From NCBI GenBank assembly GCA_029531795.1, contig JAPEIS010000008.1, positions 1,798,001-1,862,000 on the forward strand: a DNA stretch of 64,000 bases, written 5' to 3'. This document shows positions 25,319 through 36,946 of the stretch, piece by piece. Within the stretch, counting starts at the first letter, position 1. Every line of letters begins with the position of its first letter. Under the pieces are notes generated by a model. The model searched no databases and was not told where the DNA came from. It worked only from the letters and a program-made list of their open reading frames with translations. A program made the position numbers and the translations under genes. Source of the DNA: Sclerotinia nivalis. Lineage: Eukaryota; Ascomycota; Leotiomycetes; Helotiales; Sclerotiniaceae.

Positions 25319-26519
25319 TTTGACTTATCGACTTGGTGATATTTTTGCTCCGTCAACTTGATTGGAGTTTTGCTGCAAATGGAAATTTCGATGTATGGTG
25401 GTGGGTTGATATTGAATCACTAAATTTTTTGCTTAGAACTGCATGTGGATTTTTGAAAATTACGGGGAAACTTTTATCCACCCCCACAGAAACAAATTTG
25501 ATCCACATCTGGATTGTTGTCATCTTGTCGGCACGGTTAGAACGGAAAGAGTATGCCGAAATCAATTCTGGACATCGGAAAAAGCTCCGATTCTCCGCTC
25601 CATTTGTCCTGGCTGGCTTTGGGTCTACTTTGTATATATTGTCCCAAATTCACTGAGATCGTTTCGAATGTTCCATACCTAGTATGCTCTGGTACATTTA
25701 TTAGGAATGAGAATACCAAAACATTTGGGACATCTAGAATAGCTGAGATATTCAAGCTGTTTGGAACATTGGGAGTATTATTAATATTAAATCATGGAAA
25801 TGGATAAAATTTTTTTTTCAGAAATAAACGTCCAGCCTTTGAGAGGAATTCAGCCTCGGAAAAGTCCTATTGTTGATAGCACATGACCGGAGTAGAAATC
25901 CGATTTCGCATCAAACCGGAACCGTTTGACGGAAGACATCGTGAAGCCAGATTCACAAGTAAATGACAAGTGGATAAATGGAAGCGGGCGTTGACACCCT
26001 ATTGGACATAGCTAAAAAAGTTTGATCCACTATCAACCTGCAGACCTACGAAAAATTCGCATTTGAAATATAGCCGCAAACAAAGGCTTCAATTTTCAGA
26101 CCAAGAGAGATGGATGAGAGCGACATGAAAGTAGAAAATAGAAATAAATTCAAAATCTCTTCTCCCCGTTCTTGATGAGTTTTTCAAATTAATTGTTTTA
26201 ATTCATACAATAACTTGAATACCTTGGTATTTTCTGATGTCGACCTTTTTTTTCTTTATCTAATTGGACAAATTTAACACATATTACATCGTTGTGTATT
26301 CGATCCTATCTATCCCCCGTTTTCGAGAAAAATAATACCTCATTTTTGATTGGACCGCTCATATTGGTCAAAGCTTGAAGATAAACCCGCGGTTCCCAAG
26401 CTTCGGTTGTCCAAGTTTCTTCCTCCCACTATTTTGCAACTTCAAAGTTGTTTAAACAATAAACAACTTACAATCTTTCTTCTCTCTCCTCCCTCTTTTG
26501 CCTTACCAACTCTCTCACA
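25319..26519. promoter_or_regulatory. Divergent upstream region of BUD20 and aconitase with CCAAT boxes
   Basis: 1.2 kb without a recognised gene. In the last 260 bp before the aconitase ATG, the pentamer ATTGG (CCAAT on the minus strand) occurs at 26263, 26349 and 26363, consistent with binding of the CCAAT complex, a known regulator of fungal aconitase and iron genes. I did not find a GAT triplet at the spacing expected for a HapX site. A C/T-rich tract (26471-26517) directly precedes the ATG, as in many strongly expressed fungal genes. Short open frames at 25333-25807 overlap one another and show no family. Confidence 0.45.
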
Positions 26520-29500
26520 ATGTTGGCAACAAGACAGGTTCTCGCTGCTGCGAAGCGGCGAGCAATCACCGGCATGAGCATTCGCACAATGGCCACTGTT
26601 GGTGATTCCCCGCTTGATAAACAAGTTAGACAAAATATCCACGAAAAGAACAACTTCATCAACTACAAGAAGATGTCCGAGAACCTCTCAATTGTTCGTC
26701 AAAGATTAAACCGACCTTTGGCATATGCTGAAAAGATCCTCTACTCACATTTGGATGATCCTCATGGTCAAGAGATTGAACGTGGTGTATCATACCTTAA
26801 GCTTCGACCCGACAGAGTGGCTTGTCAAGATGCTACTGCTCAAATGGCTATTTTGCAATTCATGTCCGCTGGCATGCCTTCTGTCGCAAACCCTACCACT
26901 GTTCACTGTGATCATTTGATTGAGGCACAAGCTGGAGGTGCTAAGGATCTTACTCGGGCTATTGATATCAACAAGGAGGTCTACGATTTCCTCTCTACTT
27001 CTTGCGCAAAATACAATATTGGTTTCTGGAAGCCAGGTTCCGGTATCATTCATCAAATTATCCTTGAGAACTACGCTTTCCCAGGTGGTCTTCTCATTGG
27101 TACTGATTCGCACACACCCAATGCCGGCGGTCTCGGTATGGCTGCTATTGGTGTTGGTGGAGCTGATGCTGTCGATGTTATGGCCAATCTTCCTTGGGAG
27201 TTGAAGGCACCAAAGGTTATCGGTATTAAGCTCACTGGGGAACTCTCTGGCTGGGTTACTCCAAAGGATATTATCCTCAAGGTTGCTGGTATCTTGACTG
27301 TTAAGGGTGGAACTGGTGCTATTGTTGAATACTTCGGTCCTGGAACGAACTCTATATCGGCTACAGGAATGGCCACAATTGCGAATATGGAATGGATACT
27401 TTCCTTTTCCTCTTTACGATCTATTACTAACAATTTCAACAGGGTGCCGAAATTGGTGCAACAACCTCTCTCTTCCCATTCAACGACCGCATGTACGATT
27501 ACCTCGCTGCTACTAAGCGTACCGAGATTGGAGACTTTGCTCGCACATACGCCAAGGAACTCAGAGAGGATGAAGGTGTACAATACGATGAGTTGATTGA
27601 GATTAACCTTTCTGAGCTCGAACCACACATCAACGGACCATTTACTCCAGATCTTGCCACTCCCATCTCCAAGTTCAGTGAGGCCGTTAAGGCTAACAAC
27701 TGGCCTGAGGAATTAAAGGTCGGACTTATTGGTTCTTGCACAAACTCTTCATATGAGGATATGACTCGTGCTGCTTCTATCGCTCGTGATGCCATGGATC
27801 ATGGTATCAAGGCAAAGTCTCTCTTCACTATTACTCCAGGTTCCGAACAAATTCGTGCTACTATCGAGCGTGATGGTCAATTGGAAACTTTTGAACAGTT
27901 CGGTGGCATGGTACTGTAAGAATTCCTCCAACTTTCTTCCTTTCCACAAGCTTCATCGTCCTATTTTACTACACTCCCAATGTCCAAGTCTATTTGGGTG
28001 TCTCACCCTATCAGATTGGTCAATCCTATTTGATTGTTCCAAGTATTCAAATGTTTAATTGCGTTTGGGTATCTTGAATGTTCAAATTGGTTTGGATCTT
28101 TCGTTGTCATTTATGTGATTTTTGGTTTCTTGATACTGACGTTGATTTTAAAATTTTCTAGTGCCAATGCTTGTGGACCTTGTATCGGTTAGTACCCCTT
28201 TAATTTTCTCCCCCCTTTCTTACCCCTCAAAAGTACCCTTTCAGTTGCCAAGAATAATTGAGACATTGAAGCCTTTTCAATTATCAATGGTATTTAAGGC
28301 AATGATACCTTTTAGATTGTCAACATTACCCGAGGCATTGATGTCTTTTCAATTGTCAACAGTACTTGAGGCATTGATACCTTTTCGATTGTCAACAGTA
28401 CTTGAGCCATTGAAATGCTCTGTTGGGGAAAGTAATGTCTTGCTTCCACTTCAAGGCATCTTCTCAATTGTTCAAAACAATTTAGACATTTGAATACCCC
28501 ATTTCGGAATACCTCTCCACGTCTCTTCCATTTATTTTCATGAACTTTTACTGACCTTTCAAAAAGGACAATGGGATCGTAAAGATGTTAAGAAGGGAGA
28601 AGCCAATTCGATAATCTCATCCTACAACCGTAACTTCACTGGACGTAACGATGCCAACCCTGCTACTCACTCTTTCGTCGCATCACCAGATATGGTAGTC
28701 GCTATGACCATTGCTGGATCCCTCCACTTCAACCCTCTCACCGATACCTTGAAGGATAAGGATGGCAAGGAATTCAAGTTGTCTCCACCTACCGGTGATG
28801 GATTGCCATCAAGAGGATATGATCCAGGACAAGACACTTACCAAGCACCACCTGCTGAGCGTGCTTCGGTCAATGTTGCTGTCTCACCAACCAGTGATCG
28901 TCTTCAACTTCTCGAGCCATTTAAGGCATGGGATGGAAAGGATGCTTTGGACATGCCTATCTTGATCAAGGCCAAGGGAAAGACCACTACCGATCATATC
29001 TCCATGGCTGGTCCATGGCTCAAGTACCGTGGACATTTGGACAACATCTCCAACAACATGTTGATTGGTGCCACTAACAGCGCAAACGGTGAGGCCAACA
29101 AGGTCAAGAACTTCACCACTGGTGAATTTGATGCCGTTCCAGCTACTGCCAGAGATTACAAGAAGAAGGGCATCCCGTGGGTTGTTATTGGTGACTGGAA
29201 CTACGGTGAAGGAAGTTCAAGAGAGCACGCTGCTCTTGAGCCAAGACATCTTGGAGGTCTTGCCATCATCACCAAGTCTTTCGCTCGTATTCACGAGACC
29301 AACTTGAAGAAGCAAGGAATGCTTCCTTTGACTTTCATTAACCCAGGGGACTATGACAAGATCGATCCATATGACAAGGTATGAATCTTCAGCAATTATC
29401 CTTCCAAAGCAAAGCTAATCATTTTCACCTCTAGGTTGACCTTATATGCACTGAGCTCGCCGTTGGTAAGCCAATGACTCTCAAGGTTCACCCCAAGTCC

Positions 29501-29605
29501 GGCGAGCCATTCGAAATTAAGCTCGCTCACACTTTCAACGCCCCACAAATTGAATGGTTCAAGAATGGAAGCGCTTTGAACACAATGGCAAAAACGAATG
29601 CATAA
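26520..29605 (+). CDS. ACO1: Mitochondrial aconitate hydratase (aconitase)
   Basis: Predicted 783-residue TCA-cycle enzyme that isomerises citrate and isocitrate using a 4Fe-4S cluster. Five exons: 26520-27389, 27443-27915, 28162-28187, 28567-29378 and 29435-29605. The N-terminus is a basic presequence ([19 protein letters not shown]) for mitochondrial import. Family blocks: [66 protein letters not shown] and [18 protein letters not shown]. Cluster cysteines are residues 389, 452 and 455, with the same 63/66 spacing as mammalian aconitase. The first intron (27390-27442) has a normal branch site TACTAAC and CAG acceptor but starts GAATGG, without any GT. The 26-nt third exon encodes Cys452 and Cys455 and lies between 246- and 379-nt introns. 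Confidence 0.95.
28236..28415 (+). repeat. 36-bp tandem repeat, five units, inside an aconitase intron
   Basis: Five consecutive 36-bp units starting at 28236, 28272, 28308, 28344 and 28380, with consensus CCTTTTCAATTGTCAACAGT then ACTTGAGGCATTGATA. The third to fifth units are the most alike; the first is the most diverged. The unit length is a multiple of three and one frame stays open through all copies, giving a 12-residue repeat [12 protein letters not shown], although the intron's start contains stops. It occupies about half of the 379-nt intron 3. Confidence 0.9.
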
Positions 29606-31259
29606 ATGATTAAAATACATTGGGTGCGGTTGTGGTGTTGGGCGGTGGTTTACGAGAACTAAATCTTTCTGGACTTTCGGAGCTAATGGGTCGCTCTGGT
29701 CTGCTACTGTATTTTTGTTCACGACAGTGGATCTTTTTTAGTTAATGCTTTTACAGTTTACTCCCGTACATTAGGCCTCTTTTTCCTATGTTAAAAAGTA
29801 TGAAATCCCCAGAAGGGGAAATGCTATGATAATGAACGATTGTGCATCGAGATGTTTGCAGTGTGATTGTTTGAATTTGGAAAGGAACTCGTCACTTTGA
29901 TTTAAATGTCTGAAGCTAGGGAAGTAAATCAAAGTACGGGTATTTATATCTTCACGGAAGTCCTTGAGAAAATTGGTTATGAGATAATGGCTAAGGTGGC
30001 TATGCGCAATAGTTGTTGTAGGTATTCTGGGAATAAATACGGAAGCGGGGACCTAGGTATCAAGACTTTATCATGGCTTCAGTCCTTTGTATCAATTTTG
30101 ATTGTGTTTTTTTGATCTTTGGGTAGTGAGTTTATTGAGGTTATTGTTGGTTGATGTTGGTTTGGGAGATGGTTGATTGTGGAAATAGAATAGTGTATGT
30201 AAGGTATTCAGGATAATTTTGATTGTGGTGGTTTTATATTGTGGTTTTGGTGTGGATTGGGTTGGAGGTTGGAGGCATGGGATAGCTGGATTGCATAATT
30301 TGAATTGTCGAGGACTCTTATAGGATTTGACATGTTTGACCAACTGTATCATTCATTAGATCTTTCTTCTTCAAAGTCTGCTTTACCACATATTGAATGG
30401 GTATTACAAGTGATATCTAGATATCTAGTAAGGGGGTTCCACTCGGATCTGATGGATATATTCTCAAACTGAGACTTACTCATTTCTGAGAAAATTTATC
30501 GCTTCACTCTAACTTCTTTTTTTTTAATTGTATGTCTTTTGAAACAATGATATGATATGATATTTTGTCTTCGGAGGATTACTATTATTCAATTTTCTTT
30601 TAGTTAGAGAGGTGAATGAATGGATAAGAGATTAAATGATAGATGATAGATGTGCATTCGGATCCTGTAGCTTAATGCATCAAGAGAGTACACGTTTTTC
30701 CGCTTCATTTCCTATAGTTACCTGTGCTCTTAATACCCGCCTCCTTCCTTCGAGTCTTCAAACTTTTGCTCTTTCATCATCTCTGCGATTGCGACATATT
30801 GGAATGATGAAAAGTTATCGTATTGGTTGGTAATAACATTTTCCTGTGTCAAACTACTATTTGATTTGTGAACTATATGGATAATTGCCTCGCTGTTGAT
30901 AAAACGGTTTAGGTTAGTTGGTAAAAGATCTAGATCGTGGTTGTGAAAGCTTACTCCCTATGGGGAGCCCAAAATTTACTGGTTTTGATAGGTTTTGAGA
31001 TTTGGAGGTTATGCTTGTTGTAGGGACAATGTGAATTTAGTTGCGGAGTTTGGGTTGTGAGTCATTTTTTGAGTACTTAGATGTTATATTCCCAAGGTAT
31101 ATTATCTACACTTTGCTATTAGTCCGACGCTAAATCACCTTTTTACTCTAGTGTTCTTTTGATTTTTTTCAGATATTGCTTGGATATGATTATGGCTCTT
31201 TTCCATCAGACTGATGACTTCAATCCTATCCATTGTTAGCTAAAGAGAAATAGATATAC
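29606..31259. other. Gene-poor region downstream of aconitase
   Basis: Contains the aconitase 3' region, then AT-rich sequence with a G/T-rich block at about 30090-30270. Short open frames show no family character. No RNA gene or intact mobile element recognised. Confidence 0.5.
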
Positions 31260-32190
31260 CGTGTAGTTCATTGTATAGCTATGAACCACCGACTATGCTA
31301 TAGCTGCTGGTGCCGGTGCTACAATAGCCTCTGTTATAGCCATCGCACTTAACTGAGAGCATACACAAAACAAAAGCTCGGGTATCTGCAGTAATGATCT
31401 TTGCAGCTACCCGAACGTCTGTATCTCAAACTAACATATGCCGCACCTCACACATTTAGTAAATGCACACGGTCTTCTCTGCAGAGTCTACTCGCTCAAA
31501 AATCCTGATAACAAGCTAGCTTGTGTAAGTAGCTATATATCGATCTACAAGTGCAGCATGAATCACCTATGTGAGTTTTGCTTGCCCCTCTGAACCGAAG
31601 ATCTATACACTAACGCTATCTTTTGTTGCTGCTGCTTGCTATTAGCGTTCAAATGTGTGGTTTTCTTTGTTACTACATCTCTATTACTACAGAAACGCAT
31701 GCTATGGGGCCGTCGAATTGTATCACTACTATCTTGTGGGTTGATGTTAGTACTTTCCTCATACAGTTTCTTGATCTGGTAGCTTTCGCTTCCGCAGTCG
31801 AAGGCAACAAATCAGTACAGGATCATGAAACAGCTGTGAATAATGGCGAACGCATCTTAAGATCTGAACTCATAGTTCAACTGCTCTATTTTGGGATTTT
31901 CCCAATCGAACACTCAAGATTTCTCATCATGAGCAGAGATTAATACACGTAGAATGGAACTCCATGATGTCCCCCATGCTGATGCATCAATACTTACGCA
32001 GCTTTATTATAGTATCATTAGAACTAAATACATTTGTGGTTAATTCTTCGGCTAGCTTTCTCGCCTAGAGCTATTCAAATCCTGGAGCTTTCAGGTTCAA
32101 GGATTGGTGATTGATTATATTGAGGAGCATCAATAGAGTTATGGGATCTTTGATGTCGATTCTATTTTATGATTTGTAGGTGTTATTTAT
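31260..32190 (+). pseudogene. Relic of an RTA1-like seven-helix membrane protein gene
   Basis: RTA1-like proteins are fungal lipid-translocating or stress-resistance membrane proteins. Fragments here follow the family order: SLYSYEPPTM then AAGAGATIASVIAIAL (about 31270-31350, with frame change and stops), CITTILWVDVSTFLIQFLD and NNGERILRSELIVQLLYFGI (31715-31905), and VIDYIEEHQ followed by SYGIFDV (about 32110-32160). The second block fits the RTA1 pattern of an Asp in a helix (GDxxSF), GExII and QLxFFG. Several stops read TAG or TAA where CAG or CAA would be expected, and frames shift between blocks. Identification is by pattern only and the ends are approximate. Confidence 0.5.
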
Positions 32191-35100
32191 ATTTACTTGG
32201 ATACTCGAGCATATGAAAGTATACTAATATGCGTTTTAGTTTTTTTTGGCTGCGGTAGGCTTCAGTCATCTAGGGTAGTATAGATCTGCCCCGAGAGTTC
32301 CTTGGGTTATGCTATAGGAGAATGAGAGTTACTATGGATATATGGATATATACCCTTTAAGGCTTTGAATGGCGCTTTGTACTTGGGCATGAATGGAGGA
32401 AGCTGTGTTCAATCTTTAGACTATTACTATTTTATGGTTAAAGATAGGTCCACGATATATTTGCTGTTACTTCTTTGGCCTAGTTTTGACTATTTGATAC
32501 TTATTAGAGTGTAATATTTGAAAGGTCCTAGACTGTGTTATTCAGTCTAAATAAGAAATCTATAGGATCATTTAGTATACGAATGCTATTTATATAGATC
32601 CAGATTGCCCAGGGTTATTACACTAAGAATGAAATAAGACCAAGGAGCCCTATATGTACAACTTCGAAGGCGATAGAAGATCAAGAGTTTCAAGTAGAAC
32701 CGACGTACTCGATTCATTCGAAGATTTTTGCGTCAAGTAATAACTCTACTACTTCTCACAGATGATCACCACAATGTATCTATATCACTCAACACTGAAA
32801 AGAATGGTGGCGAAGTACCAGCAACTATTGCAATACGCGACCCAGAATAAGCTTCTGACAGCATTGACGCAGTTCCTACAGTCTACAGCTTCAATGTTTT
32901 TACGACGAGAACGTGACGTGACTGCGCAGCTCCTACGATCTGTTTTCAAGTGCTGAAAGACATTTTGTATGGCCGAAGAGGAGGAAAGTATACAGTTTTA
33001 ATAATTTGAAAACTCTGACATGCCGGCAGAGCTTGAACTACTTCAAGTGTTGATTTTGGTTGTAATATTACAGAATCAAAGAAATGCAGATACCGCATTA
33101 TACCTAGTTCTAACAATTCATAACCGGGGATCGAAGAAATTTCCAATATCAATAGTTAGTAAATACGGGTTTGGATCAAAGATTAAAGATATAGTGGTAG
33201 GGTCTCGCTTCAACAGTACAGGGCCTATAATGTGGCCGCATGGGAGGGAGCCCCCTTATTAGATCTCGCTTGTGATGTTCAACATGCTTAAATCGTGGAA
33301 AATGTTAACTTTGGATTTCTTGTTGGGAATCGAGAGAGATATTCAATGATAGTCACCCATCAGTGCTTTCACTTGTAGCGAAAATAGCACGGTATTGTGC
33401 GTGGATGAGATAGATTTGAAGATATCCTGATTAAAAGCAGTTCTAACCACGCTGACACCGCCGCTTTTCCAATAATATCTGATCGACTAATCAAAATGAG
33501 TGCCGCGCTTTATAGTTAATCTGCATTGTTCGGAGTGTGCTGACTTTCGACACCCGTCTTCTTACCAATAGCAACTTCTAATCCACCTCATAAACCCATT
33601 CAATCTGCTTTTCCCCCTGCATTATCCACCACAAAAATAACGTCATCTATTCCTTTAAATGCTATTATATCTGAGATTGAACAGTAAACGGTGTCGCACG
33701 TGTCAGTGGATCAAGAGTAATAGATGGACAGCGGGCCGATTTAGATTTTGAGTTTTGCTTCACTTGAAATAGAAACCCTTCGAGAGCCAGATCTCGAATC
33801 TAGTAGCCTTTATCGTTGTGTATGTATAGATAATCGGATATTCGAGGAAAGTGAACAATAGATGGTGTAGCTGTTGTAAAGAGGAGATGGGCAATAATTC
33901 TAGCTAGTTTGGGAGCTTCGTGTTGGGCTTCGCGATATGGGCTGAAGAAAAAGGGGTGCGGGCTAGGAGAATATCGTGGACAGCAGCGACATAACGGATT
34001 GGAGTGATCGTGTTCCATGGTGCGTACTTTCACGATACAATTGGATATTGCAGAGTAGACTAACGCCCAAATCGTGAGATGAATCTCGCCCAGACCGAGA
34101 ATTTGCAGCACTCATCCGCTATATTCCTTGGGAGGTCTTCGGCCTTGTTTGTCCAGATTTTAAGGCAATCCAATATCTATTGACAAAACAAGTACTGAAG
34201 CATGCATTTTGTATGTTCGGATGCTTAAATGATCTTGAGAATCCCCCGGAGTAGCGGCGTCGCTATATCGCTAGTAGTTAGCGGGTCAAACATATTGATT
34301 GAAACAATGGCCACAAAATTCATGGATTCTCGTTCTCCAAACAAAGGAATGCGTAGTATATGATTGCCGTCGTCAGTGTGTAAAAAGGTGAGGATAACTG
34401 ACTGTGCGGGGAGCGGTGTCGTTGTCGCTCCATACACCTGGTTTGGATTGATGCATTTGTCATAAAGGTGATGATGTTTAACATGCAATTTAGGGAGGAG
34501 AATAGTGAAAGAAGAGTATGGATACAAGGGATTTGGCCTTGTATCTGGCTTACTCGTAAAGTAAAGCGATATTCTAACCTCAGTCAACGTTGAGGTATCA
34601 CGCGAGTTCCACAGTATTTGCGCCGAAAAGCATGAAATGAGTTCACCGGGGACAAATGTAATTGTGCTCCCAGTGACCTCCTCGGTGAACCACCAAATAT
34701 TTAAAGCTCACGGGGAAGGAAAGCCAATTATCCCAGGTGAGCTCCAAGTAATACTATTGAGTAAAAGCAAACTTTTTGGAATATTTCAAATCGCTTCGAA
34801 TTGCGAGTCTCTGGGTATATATTGATACCACCCGAATCAATCAAGCAAGATTATTAGCATTTCTGTTTTTCTTTGTTAATATTGGAGACCCGATGAAAGT
34901 TTGCTCTTTCGTTCGAAATACGAATGCGTTGGCCTCATTTTATCAGCCTCGTCTTTGACCATGCACTTCCGAAAGGAAAATTCAAGCTTATAGTGTCAAA
35001 ATTCAAGAAGGTGTTCCTTTAAAGTCGCATGAGAAAAATACCAATATATGTCCCAAAGAGCTTAAATATATTTAGTAGTTTAGTTGTTCGAACAAGTTGG

Positions 35101-35352
35101 TCAAACCCCGGGAATGTCTGTTCTGATGGAAGCTTCAGCCTTGCTTGCGGTACTCTAGCGAAAAGTCCATAATCCCATAACAATTTCCATAGACGATTAA
35201 TTTCTCGACATAGCACTCCGCGCATCGATTCTCAAACGATGCTGCAAGGTCCTTTTAAGAACTTAAGAAGTGATAGCTAAGTCATTGGATTCTCAAAAAC
35301 TGCCATAAATCTTCTCAAAGAGCGAGGCCACCAGAAGCCCGCAACATCCACG
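32191..35352. other. Gene-poor AT-rich region
   Basis: About 3.2 kb without a recognised gene. Open frames such as 32762-32956 (plus), 33800-34111 (minus) and 34225-34587 (minus, 120 codons, with the tract SVILTFLHTDDGNHILRIPL) have no known domain, and could be chance or decayed genes. Together with the RTA1-like relic to the left it forms the longest gene-poor island in the window. No terminal repeats or integrase-like frames were seen. Confidence 0.5.
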
Positions 35353-36396
35353 ATGGCGATTACATTACCACAATTCGGCGCAACCCGGCTAAGATCATAC
35401 ATTCTCCGTTTACCTTTATTCACAAGATGTATAGTAGCGGTCATATTCATACTATGGCTTGTCAGTTTGCAATCAGCTTGGGATTTACAGAAATGGGGTG
35501 GCTTGTACCCAAATGAGATTGGGTTGCAGTCAAGTAAATCTACCATCTCAATACAACACTCGACTTATTCTTACGGATCATGAAGCTAATTTCCCGTTAT
35601 TATAGTGTATCGCACGAATACTTTCCCATTGATACATATGGGTTTCATACACATGATAATGAATACCATTGCTCTAACTCCATTGTTGGAGAGATTTGAG
35701 GCAGAATATGGGACTTTGACTACATTGGCATTATTTATGGGCCGTAGGTTTCTCTTGAAGAGGATGGCATGAGGAAGGTAGAGCTAACGGTTGTTGTAGC
35801 TTTGTCGACCATTCCTGCATTAATATATACACTCGTGGAAAGGGGGATCTTCCATATGAACACAGGAGTGATGGGTGCCAGGTGAGAGAAATATACTTCA
35901 AATTCTGCCAAGAAAGTCTTGCTAACAAAGTCTTCAGTATTTGGGTTTTCACTCTACTTGCAATGGAGGCGATCAAGACATATAAAACAAATCCAAATTT
36001 CGTGTTGGGTACAGTCCAAATTCCAACGTGGACAACACCAATTATTCTTACACTATTCATCTCCTTCTTGGTACCACATACCAGCTTCCTTGGTCACCTT
36101 TGCGGACTTATTTTTGGTTATGGATGTTAGTGCCCCTTTTATGCCATGGTTCGCACCGCTAACTAACTTTTGTAGGGGGCCTGGGTTATCTCAAATTCTT
36201 AGCTCCACCAGAGAAGATTCTAAGATGGATTGAAGGGAAAATGAATCTTTTGGGTAGATTACCACACTACGTTTCCGTTGACCAAAAAACTGTTGGAAGA
36301 TATGGTTTATTACCTACCACCAACAATCCAATCATCTCATCGGACACAAACATTGCGCTAGGATTTCCTGGCCAAGCACAGCGATTGGGACCTTAA
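35353..36396 (+). CDS. RBD2: Rhomboid-type intramembrane serine protease (Rbd2)
   Basis: Predicted 269-residue polytopic Golgi/ER protease of the rhomboid family; fission yeast Rbd2 cleaves the SREBP precursor. Five exons: 35353-35533, 35606-35743, 35800-35881, 35938-36125 and 36176-36396. The first membrane helix is RCIVAVIFILWLVSLQ. A family motif HMGFIHMIMNTIALTPL precedes the catalytic GVMGASIWVF with Ser134 (GxSx), and the helix HTSFLGHLCGLIFGYGWG gives the partner His187. Six membrane segments can be drawn. The C-terminal tail is short and hydrophilic. Start ATG fits the usual MA-initiated N-terminus and the frame is not open much further upstream. Confidence 0.9.
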
Positions 36397-36946
36397 AATA
36401 TTGCACTTATGAAGCAATGATTTCCCTTCTCTATGTACAAAGACTACGCATAATTACGGAGTTCGGATGTTCTGGGAGCGGTCATGCTTTGATGTTAAAA
36501 TGGTGGAAATGGAATATGATATACGGCTTTGGTTTCTACTTTGGCTTTAGGTAGATAGACTGCTGGTAGCTTAAGGCATATGGTAAATCTATAATTGTAT
36601 GCCTTTTAATGACAACTATATAACTAGACGAAACCATTTGGAGCTCGCCAGGTTGCGTTTAAAGTTATCATTCTTTACAGTATCCATGTGAACTTTAAAG
36701 CAGTGAATTAGACGTAGAACCAATTGTCCAATGCTATGATGAACGTTAATAAATTCCGGGAAACTTGTGTCTTCTTCGGACGGAAACTTAACCTTGAGCC
36801 AAAATCTCTCGCGTCGGCTCCTGATTTCGTCCCGAACCTCGTCTCAATTCTGGGACATTTTGGCAAGGCTGACAACCCACCTAAGCTTCGAGCTTCCAAT
36901 GTGAGAAAAACAACGCTCCGGACTTTGTGAGGACTTTTTTTGAGCC
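36397..36946. promoter_or_regulatory. Intergenic region and promoter of GAA1
   Basis: About 550 bp between two plus-strand genes. It holds the RBD2 3' end and GAA1 upstream sequence. The open frames at 36724-37004 on both strands are mutual shadows without known domains. Confidence 0.5.

Noticed and set aside
26221..26519. HapX-type composite site (CCAAT with a spaced GAT) in the aconitase promoter
   Set aside because: CCAAT pentamers are present, but no GAT was found at the expected spacing from any of them.
27071..27628. 185-codon minus-strand open frame across aconitase
   Set aside because: It is antisense to conserved aconitase exons and has no protein family character.
28161..28493. 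Open frame through the aconitase intron repeat as a separate gene
   Set aside because: It has no proper start context, lies wholly within intron 3 apart from the 26-nt exon, and its length comes from the 36-bp repeat.
34225..34587. 120-codon minus-strand open frame as a gene
   Set aside because: No recognised domain and isolated in gene-poor DNA; noted only in the regional description.
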